From: Paracidovorax avenae
GTDB taxonomy: Bacteria; Pseudomonadota; Gammaproteobacteria; Burkholderiales; Burkholderiaceae_C
Reading direction: 5' to 3'
DNA: 64,000 bases
Assembly: GCF_040892545.1 (NCBI RefSeq)
Contig: NZ_CP156079.1
Span: forward strand, 3,631,501-3,695,500
Shown here: positions 6,129 to 13,391 of the stretch, in pieces
How the letters are laid out: each line of letters opens with the position of its first letter
Position numbering within the stretch: position 1 is the first letter of the stretch
The notes under the pieces: generated by a model
Database searches by the model: none
Told to the model about the DNA's origin: nothing
The model's input: the letters and a program-made list of their open reading frames with translations, nothing else
Position numbers and translations under genes: made by a program

Positions 6129-9086
6129 ATGCACACAAAAGAAACCCACTCCACCTGCCCCTACTGCGGCACCGGCTGCGGCGTCATCATCGAATCCAGC
6201 GGCGACCGGATCACCGGCGTGCGCGGCGACCCCACCCATCCCGCCAATTTCGGCCGTCTCTGCACCAAGGGCTCCACGCTGCACCTCACCGCCACGCAGC
6301 CCGTCACCCTGCAGACCCGCCTGCTCACGCCGCTGCACCGCACCCGGCGCGGCCAGGTGCCCGACGCCATCGGCTGGGATGCCGCGCTGGACATGGCCGC
6401 CGGAAAGTTCGCGGACATCGTGCAGGCGCACGGCCCGGATGCGGTCGGGTTCTACGTGTCGGGCCAGTTGCTCACCGAGGACTACTACGTCTTCAACAAG
6501 CTGGCCAAGGGGCTGATCGGCACCAACAACATCGACACCAATTCCCGCCTGTGCATGAGCAGCGCCGTCGCGGGCTACAAGGCCACGCTGGGGGCGGACG
6601 CGCCGCCGGCCTGCTATGAAGACCTGGCGGTGGCGCAGTGCCTGTTCATCACGGGCAGCAACACGGCCTGGGCGCATCCCATCCTCTTCCGGCGCATCGA
6701 GGACGCACGGTCCGCGAACCCGGGCCTGAAGATCATCGTGGCCGACCCGCGCCGCACCGAGACGGCGGCGATGGCTGACCTGCACCTGCCCATCCTGCCC
6801 GGCACCGACGTCATGCTCTGCCACGGCATGCTGCACCTCATGCTCTGGGAGGGCTGGGTGGATGCCGGCTACATCGCGGCGCACACCACGGGCTTCGAGG
6901 CGCTCAAGGCCACCGTGCGCGACTGCACGCCCGCGCGGGTGGCCGCGGTCTGCGGCATCACCGAGGCGCAGCTCGCCACGGCCGCGCGCTGGTTCGCGCT
7001 GGGCGGGGCCGACGCGCCTGGCGCCGGCGCCCGCGCGCCCACGCTGAGCCTCTACTGCCAGGGCCTCAACCAGAGCAGCAGCGGCACGGACAAGAACGCC
7101 GCCCTCGTCAACCTGCACCTCGCCTGCGGCCAGATCGGGCGGCCCGGCGCGGGTCCCTTCTCGCTCACCGGCCAGCCCAACGCCATGGGCGGGCGGGAAG
7201 TGGGAGGGCTGGCCAATCTGCTCTCCGCCCACCGCGACCTGGCGAACCCCGCGCACCGCGCCGAGGTGGCCGCGCTCTGGGGCGTGCCCGAGGTGCCCGC
7301 CACGCCCGGCAGGACGGCGGTGGAGATGTTCCAGGCCGCCGCCGACGGGGAGATCCGCGCGCTGTGGATCGCCTGCACCAATCCCGCGCAGAGCCTGCCG
7401 GACCAGGCCACGGTGCGCCGCGCCCTGGAGCGCGCGGAGTTCGTCGTGGTGCAGGAGGCCTTCTCCACGACGGCCACCTGCGCCTATGCCGACCTGCTGC
7501 TGCCCGCCACCACCTGGGGCGAGAAGACCGGCACGGTCACCAACAGCGAGCGGCGCATCTCCCGGATGCGGCCGGCCGTGCCGGCGCCCGGGCAGTCCCG
7601 CCACGACTGGGTGATCGCGGTGGAGTTCGCGCGCCGGCTGCAGGCCCGGCTGGGCCCGCAAGGCGCCAGCCTGTTTCCCTACGACACCGGGTGCGCCGAG
7701 GCCGGGGCCGAGGCGATCTGGAACGAGCACCGCGAGACCACGCGCGGACGCGACCTGGACATCACCGGCCTGTCGTGGGCACTGATCGACATGCAGGGAC
7801 CGCAGCACTGGCCGTTTCCGGAAGGGGCCGCGCAGGGCCGCGCCCGCCTCTACGAGGACGGGATCTTCCCCACGCCGGACGGCCGCGCGCGCTTCGCCGC
7901 TGCCCCCTGGAAACCCGTGGCGGAGCCCCGCAACGCCCGCTATCCGTTCAGTCTCACCACCGGCCGCCTGCGCGACCAGTGGCACGGCATGAGCCGCACC
8001 GGCACCCTGGGCCGCCTCTTCGGCCATACGCCCGAACCCTGCGTGCAGTTGCACCCACAGGACATGGAGCGCCGCCGGCTCGCCGAAGGCGACCTGGTGC
8101 GGGTGGAAAGCCGGCGGGGCGCGGTCATCGTGCCCGTGCAGGCCAGCACCGACGTGGGGCTCTCGCAGGCCTTCATCGCCATGCACTGGGGCGGCGAAAT
8201 GCTCTGCGGCCACGCCGGCTTGCAGGACGGCACCGCAGGCGGCACGGACGCAGCACCGCCGCCTGCCCAGGGCGTGAACGCCGTCACCTCGCCCGCCTTC
8301 TGCCCCACCTCGAAGCAACCCGAGCTCAAGCATGCGGCCGTGCACATCGAGCGGGCCGCCCTGCCCTGGCGGCTCTACGGCATGGCCTGGCTGCCGGCGG
8401 ATGAAGCCCTGGCCGTGCGCGCGCAGCTCGCCGGCCTGCTGGCCGGCTTTCCCTTCGCGGTCTGCGTGCCGTTCGGCAACAATGCGCCCCTGTCCGAGCC
8501 TGCGCGCGAGCGCCATGGGGTGCTTCTGCGGGCCGCCGGCACCGCACCCGCACCCGATGCGCTGCTGGCACGCATCGAGGACCTGCTCGGCCTGGGCGGC
8601 GCCGACATGCTCCGCTATGCCGACGCCCGGCGCGGCCAGCGGCGGGCCCTGCGGCTCGAAGCCGCGCCCGCAGCGTCCGGCGGGCCCGGCATGGAGCCCG
8701 GCACCGGCACCACCGGTGACCGGGAACTGCGGCTGGGCGCCCTGCTGCTGGCCGGAGACACCAGCGCGGAGGCCTGGCTGCGCGGACTGCTGCAGGAAGA
8801 GCGGCCCGCGCAGGGCTACGGCCGCCGGCTGCTGTCGCCCGGCCTGCAGGCCCCGGACGGTGCCACGCCCGCCCCGCCGCGCAGCCGCCCCGTGTGCAGC
8901 TGCATGAACGTGAGCGACACGGCGATCGCAGCGCAGCTCGGCCAGTGCCAGGGTGGCGATGCCGAGCGGCTGGGCCAGCTGCAGGCGGCGCTGGGCTGCG
9001 GCACGCAGTGCGGCTCCTGCCTGCCGGAACTCCGCCGCATGGTGCGCGCCAGCACGGCCATGCCGGCCCCGGAGTCCTCCATATAA
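6129..9086 (+). CDS. nasA: Assimilatory nitrate reductase catalytic subunit with C-terminal [2Fe-2S] domain
   Basis: Reduces nitrate to nitrite in the cytoplasm, feeding NirBD. The 985-residue product belongs to the molybdopterin (bis-MGD) oxidoreductase family. CPYCGTGCGV at residues ~11-20 begins the N-terminal [4Fe-4S] site. The molybdopterin domain follows (YVSGQLLTEDYY, GSNTAWAHPI, CQGLNQSSSGTDKN), then the dinucleotide-binding fold (FSLTTGRLRDQWHGMSRTG). The C-terminal part (~923-980) has BFD-like cysteines CSCMNV and CGTQCGSC, an extra [2Fe-2S] domain seen in one class of NasA. The start is the ATG at 6129; the frame runs upstream into the repeat element, which is not coding. No Tat signal, as expected for an assimilatory enzyme. 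No separate electron-transfer gene or transporter is nearby. Confidence 0.95.
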   Translation: MHTKETHSTCPYCGTGCGVIIESSGDRITGVRGDPTHPANFGRLCTKGSTLHLTATQPVTLQTRLLTPLHRTRRGQVPDAIGWDAALDMAAGKFADIVQAHGPDAVGFYVSGQLLTEDYYVFNKLAKGLIGTNNIDTNSRLCMSSAVAGYKATLGADAPPACYEDLAVAQCLFITGSNTAWAHPILFRRIEDARSANPGLKIIVADPRRTETAAMADLHLPILPGTDVMLCHGMLHLMLWEGWVDAGYIAAHTTGFEALKATVRDCTPARVAAVCGITEAQLATAARWFALGGADAPGAGARAPTLSLYCQGLNQSSSGTDKNAALVNLHLACGQIGRPGAGPFSLTGQPNAMGGREVGGLANLLSAHRDLANPAHRAEVAALWGVPEVPATPGRTAVEMFQAAADGEIRALWIACTNPAQSLPDQATVRRALERAEFVVVQEAFSTTATCAYADLLLPATTWGEKTGTVTNSERRISRMRPAVPAPGQSRHDWVIAVEFARRLQARLGPQGASLFPYDTGCAEAGAEAIWNEHRETTRGRDLDITGLSWALIDMQGPQHWPFPEGAAQGRARLYEDGIFPTPDGRARFAAAPWKPVAEPRNARYPFSLTTGRLRDQWHGMSRTGTLGRLFGHTPEPCVQLHPQDMERRRLAEGDLVRVESRRGAVIVPVQASTDVGLSQAFIAMHWGGEMLCGHAGLQDGTAGGTDAAPPPAQGVNAVTSPAFCPTSKQPELKHAAVHIERAALPWRLYGMAWLPADEALAVRAQLAGLLAGFPFAVCVPFGNNAPLSEPARERHGVLLRAAGTAPAPDALLARIEDLLGLGGADMLRYADARRGQRRALRLEAAPAASGGPGMEPGTGTTGDRELRLGALLLAGDTSAEAWLRGLLQEERPAQGYGRRLLSPGLQAPDGATPAPPRSRPVCSCMNVSDTAIAAQLGQCQGGDAERLGQLQAALGCGTQCGSCLPELRRMVRASTAMPAPESSI

Positions 9087-9161
9087 CCGGAAGTTCTCTG
9101 AATTACGGGAGAATGCGCGTCCCCGCGGCATCCGCTCCACGAACAACCCATTTCCCCTCCC

Positions 9162-10088
9162 ATGGGCAGCATCAGCCACTATCTCAAGGACCTCGGCCGC
9201 GGCGCGCGCGGCGCCCGCGCCATCGGCCGCGAACAGGCCGCCGATCTCTTCGGGCAGGTGCTCGACGGGCAGGTCACCGACTATGAAGTGGGCGCCTTCT
9301 GCATCGCCATGCGCATCAAGGGCGAAACCGCCGACGAGATGTGCGGCTTCCTCGACGCCACCCACGCCCGCCTCGCGCCCGTGCCCGCCGGCGACGTGCC
9401 CACCGTCGTGCTGCCCAGCTACAACGGCGCGCGCCGGCTGCCCGTGCTCACGCCGCTGCTCGCACTGCTGCTGGCCCGCGAGGGCCTGCCCGTGCTGCTG
9501 CACGGCATGCGCACCGAGGGGCGCCGCGTGCTCGCCAGCGACGTGCTGCAGGCCCTGGGCGTGGCGCCCATGGAGTCGCCCGAGGCCGTCGCGCCCGGCA
9601 GCGTCGCGCACGTCCGCACCGGCCTGCTCTGCCCGGGGCTCGCGCGGCTGCTGGCGGTGCGCGAGGTCGTCGGCCTGCGCAACCCGGGGCACAGCGTGGT
9701 CAAGCTCATGAACCCGGTACGCGGCCCGTCGCTGCTCGTCACCGCCTACACCCACCCCGAATACCTGGACATGCTGCACACCACTTTCGCCGCGCGCGGC
9801 ATGGACGTGCTGCTGTCGCGCGGGCTGGAGGGCGAGGTCGCCGCCGACCCGCGCCGCACGCCCCGTTACGACGCCTTCGTGCGCGGCGCGCACCATGTCT
9901 GGGACGAGCAGCAGCCCGGCACCGCGACCGAGGTGCCCGGCCTGCCCGCGGACATCGATGTAGAGACCACCGCACGCTACACGCAGCAGGTGCTCGCGGG
10001 CGAGCTGCCCGTGCCCGCCCCGCTCTCCCGGCAGGTGGAACACATCTTGCGTCTTGCCCGCCAGAACCCCACGGAGACAGCCCCATGA
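9162..10088 (+). CDS. ybiB: YbiB-like protein (anthranilate phosphoribosyltransferase fold)
   Basis: A 308-residue homologue of YbiB, which has the fold of anthranilate phosphoribosyltransferase (TrpD) but binds nucleic acid in E. coli. The helical N-terminal domain is visible (REQAADLFGQVLDGQVTDYE, then IAMRIKGETADE), followed by the larger alpha/beta domain with LPVLLHGMRTEGRR and RNPGHSVVKLMNP. The glycine-rich phosphoribosyl-pyrophosphate motif of true TrpD is not evident, so the TrpD reaction is unlikely. It sits 75 bases after nasA and overlaps the next gene by four bases (ATGA). Linkage of ybiB-like genes with nitrate assimilation is common in this group, but its role there is not known to me. 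Confidence 0.85.
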   Translation: MGSISHYLKDLGRGARGARAIGREQAADLFGQVLDGQVTDYEVGAFCIAMRIKGETADEMCGFLDATHARLAPVPAGDVPTVVLPSYNGARRLPVLTPLLALLLAREGLPVLLHGMRTEGRRVLASDVLQALGVAPMESPEAVAPGSVAHVRTGLLCPGLARLLAVREVVGLRNPGHSVVKLMNPVRGPSLLVTAYTHPEYLDMLHTTFAARGMDVLLSRGLEGEVAADPRRTPRYDAFVRGAHHVWDEQQPGTATEVPGLPADIDVETTARYTQQVLAGELPVPAPLSRQVEHILRLARQNPTETAP

Positions 10089-10945
10089 ACCGTTCCGTCC
10101 CTCCCTCGCAGACCGGCCCCACCGCACCGGCCCGCTCCTATGGCGCCGCGCCGCGCGGCACCTGCACGCTCGTCGGCGCGGGACCGGGCGACCCCGAACT
10201 GCTCACCCTCAAGGCCCTCAAGGCCATCCAGGCCGCCACGGTGCTGCTGGTGGATGACCTCGTCAGCGACGAGATCGTCGCCCTCGCCGCGCCCGGTGCG
10301 CGCGTGGTGCATGTCGGCAAGCGCGGCGGCTGCAAGAGCACGCCGCAGGCCTTCATCGAGAAACTCATGGTGATGGCCGTGAACGAAGGCGAGAACGTGG
10401 TGCGGCTCAAGGGCGGCGATCCGTTCATCTTCGGGCGCGGCGGCGAAGAGGTCGAGCACCTGCGTGCTGCCGGCATCGAGGTCACGGTGGTCAACGGCAT
10501 CACGGCCGGCCTCGCGGGCATGACCCTGCTCGGCACGCCGCTCACGCACCGCGAGCACGCCCACGGCGTGGTCTTCGTCACCGGCCATGCCAAGCCCGGC
10601 GACAGCGGCATCGACTGGCGCCAGCTCGCCGCCACGGCCCGCGCCGCGCGCCTGACGCTGGTGATCTACATGGGCGTGAGCAGCGCCGCGCACATCCAGG
10701 AAGAACTGCTCACCGGCCTGCCGGCCTGCACCCCCGTGGTCATCATCCAGCACGTGAGCCTGCCCTGCCAGCGCCATGCGCTCACCACGCTGGGCGAGCT
10801 GCACGCCACCATCGAGCGCGAACAGCTCGGCAGTCCCTCGGTCATCGTGGTGGGCGACGTGGCCGCCGGCGTGGCAGCCACGGCCGGCGACGGCCTGGGG
10901 CAGCCCCTGCCGGTGGCGCCACCGCCGTTGCGGCACGCCGGCTGA
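10085..10945 (+). CDS. cobA: Uroporphyrinogen-III C-methyltransferase (siroheme synthesis)
   Basis: Methylates uroporphyrinogen III twice with S-adenosylmethionine to give precorrin-2, the first step to siroheme, which NirB needs. The 286-residue product holds only the methyltransferase; the CysG dehydrogenase/chelatase part is absent. Visible motifs are LVGAGPGDPELLTLKA at the N-terminus, VVRLKGGDPFIFGRGGEE, the central GITAGLAGMTLLGTPLTHRE loop and the late VVIIQHVSLPCQR. Its ATG overlaps the stop of the ybiB-like gene (ATGA), so translation is probably coupled. The first ~25 residues form a variable polar leader. An operon copy of this gene supplies cofactor in step with nitrite reductase. 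Confidence 0.95.
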   Translation: MNRSVPPSQTGPTAPARSYGAAPRGTCTLVGAGPGDPELLTLKALKAIQAATVLLVDDLVSDEIVALAAPGARVVHVGKRGGCKSTPQAFIEKLMVMAVNEGENVVRLKGGDPFIFGRGGEEVEHLRAAGIEVTVVNGITAGLAGMTLLGTPLTHREHAHGVVFVTGHAKPGDSGIDWRQLAATARAARLTLVIYMGVSSAAHIQEELLTGLPACTPVVIIQHVSLPCQRHALTTLGELHATIEREQLGSPSVIVVGDVAAGVAATAGDGLGQPLPVAPPPLRHAG

Positions 10946-10996
10946 AGGCGCCAGCGGCCGGCGCGAGAGTTTTCCATCGCACCCGAAGAGGTTCCC

Positions 10997-11713
10997 ATGG
11001 CCGCCCTTCCGATCCCCGCAGCGCAATCCTCGAAACCCTCCGCCCCGGGCACGGCCGGCGGCGGTCCGCGCCAGGCCGGCAGCGGGGAGGCGGACATCTC
11101 CCTGGTGAACCTCGCCGCGCGCCAGCGCATGCTGTCGCAGCGCATCGTCCTGCAGACCGTCCTGGCCGTGCAGGGCGAGGCCGCCCAGGCCCGGGCGGCA
11201 CGGCAGACGCTGCAGACCTTCGAATCCGCCCAGGCCCGGCTCCTGCAGACGCCGCGCCACCTGGACGCCGACTCTGCCCGCGAGGTGGAGGCCATCTACC
11301 ACGGGCCGCGCGGCGTCGGCGCGACCATCGATGCGTTCGCGCGCCAGGCCCGCGCCACGCTGGACCTCGCCGAACAGGGCAGTGCCCGCGCAGCCGGCAC
11401 GCTGGCACCGCTGGTGGCCGCCACCGACGGCGTGCTGGAAGCACTCAACGCCGCCACCACCGTCTTCGACCAGATCCAGCGGCGGCAGTCCGAGGCCATG
11501 ATGGGTGAGCTGTCGGGCATCGTCGCCTCCATCCAGACCGTCGCGCGCGAGGCCAAGGTGGTGAGCTTCAACGCCCAGGTCATGGCCGCCCGCGCCGCTG
11601 CCCATGGGCGTGAATTCGCCGTCGTGGCCAACGTGCTTTCGGGCATCACGGCGGAAATCGACCGGCTGTCGCTGCAGGCCGTCTCGCTCGCAGGGCGCGG
11701 GCAGCGGCCCTGA
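10997..11713 (+). CDS. Soluble PilJ-type sensor domain with remnant chemoreceptor signalling tip
   Basis: A 238-residue protein with no membrane segment or signal peptide. Residues ~35-60 (NLAARQRMLSQRI) match the PilJ/type IV pili chemotaxis N-terminal domain and resemble the nitrate-binding P-box of NarX and NarQ. A helical four-helix-bundle-like region follows. The C-terminal part (VSFNAQVMAARAAAHGREFAVVAN) corresponds to the hairpin tip of methyl-accepting proteins but is cut short, with little of the long cytoplasmic coiled coil. Its 51-base spacing after cobA suggests the same operon. Inferred: a cytoplasmic nitrate or nitrite sensor acting through protein contact. A link to pilus or flagellar chemotaxis cannot be excluded. 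Confidence 0.7.
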   Translation: MAALPIPAAQSSKPSAPGTAGGGPRQAGSGEADISLVNLAARQRMLSQRIVLQTVLAVQGEAAQARAARQTLQTFESAQARLLQTPRHLDADSAREVEAIYHGPRGVGATIDAFARQARATLDLAEQGSARAAGTLAPLVAATDGVLEALNAATTVFDQIQRRQSEAMMGELSGIVASIQTVAREAKVVSFNAQVMAARAAAHGREFAVVANVLSGITAEIDRLSLQAVSLAGRGQRP

Positions 11714-11783
11714 GAGGCGCGCACGCGCCAGGCCCCCGAAGACATGTATCCGAGCCGGACAGGCAGCGAAGACAAAGGACTAA

Positions 11784-11803
11784 AATGAGAACAATTCCCA
11801 TTT
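11784..11803. promoter_or_regulatory. Fur box upstream of the fecI-like gene
   Basis: The core TGAGAACAATTCCCA (11786-11800), flanked by A and T runs, matches the 7-1-7 Fur palindrome TGATAATNATTATCA at 11 of 15 positions. It lies about 30-50 bases before the sigma factor start, the usual place for iron control of fecI-type genes. Confidence 0.7.
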
Positions 11804-11833
11804 TTAACTATCGCCGCTCCCGCTGCCGCGCCC

Positions 11834-12346
11834 ATGCCTGCCGCCCTGCATCCGTCCGCCGCCGCGGCCGTCGAAACGATCTACCGCTCACACCATGGCT
11901 GGCTGCTGGGCTGGTTCCAGCGCCGGCTGGGCAACGCATCGCAATCGGCCGACCTGGCCCATGACACCTTCCTGCGGCTCATGGCGTCGCGCGATGTCGT
12001 GGCGCTGCGGGAGCCCCAGGCCTTCCTGCGCACTCTCGCGCACGGGGTGGTGGTCAACCACTGGCGCCGGCTCGACATCGAGCGCGCCTGGCTCGACGTG
12101 CTGGCCGCGCAACCCGGGCCGCTGGCGCCGTCGCCGGAAGAGCGGGCGCTGGTGCTGGAAACCCTGTGCCAGATCGACGCCATGCTGGACCGGCTCAACC
12201 CCCGCGCACGCAGCGCGTTCCTGCTGTCGCAGCTCGACGGGCTGACCTATGCGCAGATCGGCCGGCATCTGGGCGTGTCGGAACGCATGGTCAAGAAGTA
12301 CATGGCCCAGGCGATGCTGCAATGCCTGCTGCTGGCGCAGCGATGA
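11834..12346 (+). CDS. fecI: FecI-type ECF sigma factor
   Basis: A 170-residue extracytoplasmic-function sigma factor that would direct RNA polymerase to the adjacent receptor gene when the FecR-like protein signals siderophore binding. Region 2 is visible at residues ~15-75 (YRSHHGWLLGWFQRRLGN, DLAHDTFLRLMAS, AFLRTLAHGVVVNHWRR). Region 4 lies at ~115-165 with the helix-turn-helix LTYAQIGRHLGVSERMVKKY. The start ATG at 11834 has no strong ribosome site. A Fur box stands just upstream, so iron starvation should release it. Its stop overlaps the fecR start by four bases. Confidence 0.93.
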   Translation: MPAALHPSAAAAVETIYRSHHGWLLGWFQRRLGNASQSADLAHDTFLRLMASRDVVALREPQAFLRTLAHGVVVNHWRRLDIERAWLDVLAAQPGPLAPSPEERALVLETLCQIDAMLDRLNPRARSAFLLSQLDGLTYAQIGRHLGVSERMVKKYMAQAMLQCLLLAQR

Positions 12347-13329
12347 GCGAGGGACTCGCCGACCAGCCCGCGTTCGAGGATCTGCAGCAGGCGGCCGACT
12401 GGTTCGCCGTGCTGCAAAGCGATCGCGTGAGCGAAGCCGACCGGTGCGACTGGCAGCGCTGGCTGGAGACCGGACCGCGGCAACGCGCCGCCTGGCGCAA
12501 GGTCGAGGCGATCGCCCGTGAATTCGCGGGCGCGGCGCATCCGATGGCGCGCCAGGTGCTGGAGCACCGCCCGGCCGTCTCCCGCCGCCGGCGCACCGTG
12601 CTGCGCACGCTGGTGGCCGTGCCGGTGACGGGCGTGGCCGCCTGGATGGCATCGCGGCAGATGCCGTGGCACGCATGGACCGCTGCCTTGCGCACCGATA
12701 CCGGAGAGCAGCGCTCCTGGGCGCTGGCCGACGGCAGCGAGCTCGTGCTGAACACCGCGAGCGCCGCGGACCTGGACTACTCCACGACCCTGCGGCGCAT
12801 CGTGCTGCACCGGGGAGAACTGCTCATCACCTCGGGCCACGACCCGGCCTCGCCGCCGCGGCCGCTCGTGGTGGACGTGGCCCAAGGCCGCATCACGGCG
12901 CTGGGGACCCGCTTCGCCGTGCGCTACGAGGACGATGGAGCTGTGCGCGTCGCCGTGTTCGAGGGCGCCGTGCAGTTGCGCCCCGTGGATGGCGGCGACG
13001 GCCCGGTACTTGCTGCCGGCGAGCAGGCGCTGCTGCGGCGCGACCGCGTCGGGCCATCGGCCAGCGCCGCCGGCTACGCGGCGGACTGGCGGCGCGGCAT
13101 GCTGGTGGCCGACGGCATGCGGCTGGGCGACTTCATCGCCGAGCTGGCGCGCTATCGCCGCGGGCACCTGGGTTGCGCGCCGGAGGTGGCCGATCTGAGG
13201 ATCGTGGGTGCCTACCCCCTTGCCGACACCGACCGCATCCTCGAAGCCCTCCAGGCCACGCTTCCAGTCCAGGTGCGCCGTCCCATGCCGTGGTGGACGG
13301 TGGTCGAGGCGGGTGCGCGCCCGCGCTGA
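12343..13329 (+). CDS. fecR: FecR-type anti-sigma/regulator protein
   Basis: A 328-residue transmembrane regulator passing the signal from the outer-membrane receptor to FecI. The N-terminal cytoplasmic part has the DUF4880-like pattern (EDLQQAADWFAVLQSD, DWQRWLETGPRQRAAWRKVE). A membrane segment follows near residues 88-105 (LVAVPVTGVAAWMAS), preceded by RRRR. The periplasmic FecR domain then shows ERRSWALADGSELVLNT-like features (here EQRSWALADGSELVLNTAS) and the GTRFAVRYEDDGAVRVAVFEGAV core. The C-terminus (LPVQVRRPMPWWTV) has the secretin/TonB short domain character that contacts the receptor. ATG 12343 is chosen from the ATGA overlap with fecI. Confidence 0.92.
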   Translation: MSEGLADQPAFEDLQQAADWFAVLQSDRVSEADRCDWQRWLETGPRQRAAWRKVEAIAREFAGAAHPMARQVLEHRPAVSRRRRTVLRTLVAVPVTGVAAWMASRQMPWHAWTAALRTDTGEQRSWALADGSELVLNTASAADLDYSTTLRRIVLHRGELLITSGHDPASPPRPLVVDVAQGRITALGTRFAVRYEDDGAVRVAVFEGAVQLRPVDGGDGPVLAAGEQALLRRDRVGPSASAAGYAADWRRGMLVADGMRLGDFIAELARYRRGHLGCAPEVADLRIVGAYPLADTDRILEALQATLPVQVRRPMPWWTVVEAGARPR

Positions 13330-13391
13330 AATTTTTTTACAGGCAGGTTCCCGGACTGGTTCCCTTTCTGCCGGGTGGATTGGCATATCCG

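Noticed and set aside
4926..10127. A 1,733-codon open frame on the minus strand across nirD-nasA-ybiB
   Set aside because: It lies antisense to well-recognised genes and has low-complexity Gly/Ala/Arg/His composition and no ribosome site. This is expected from third-position GC bias.
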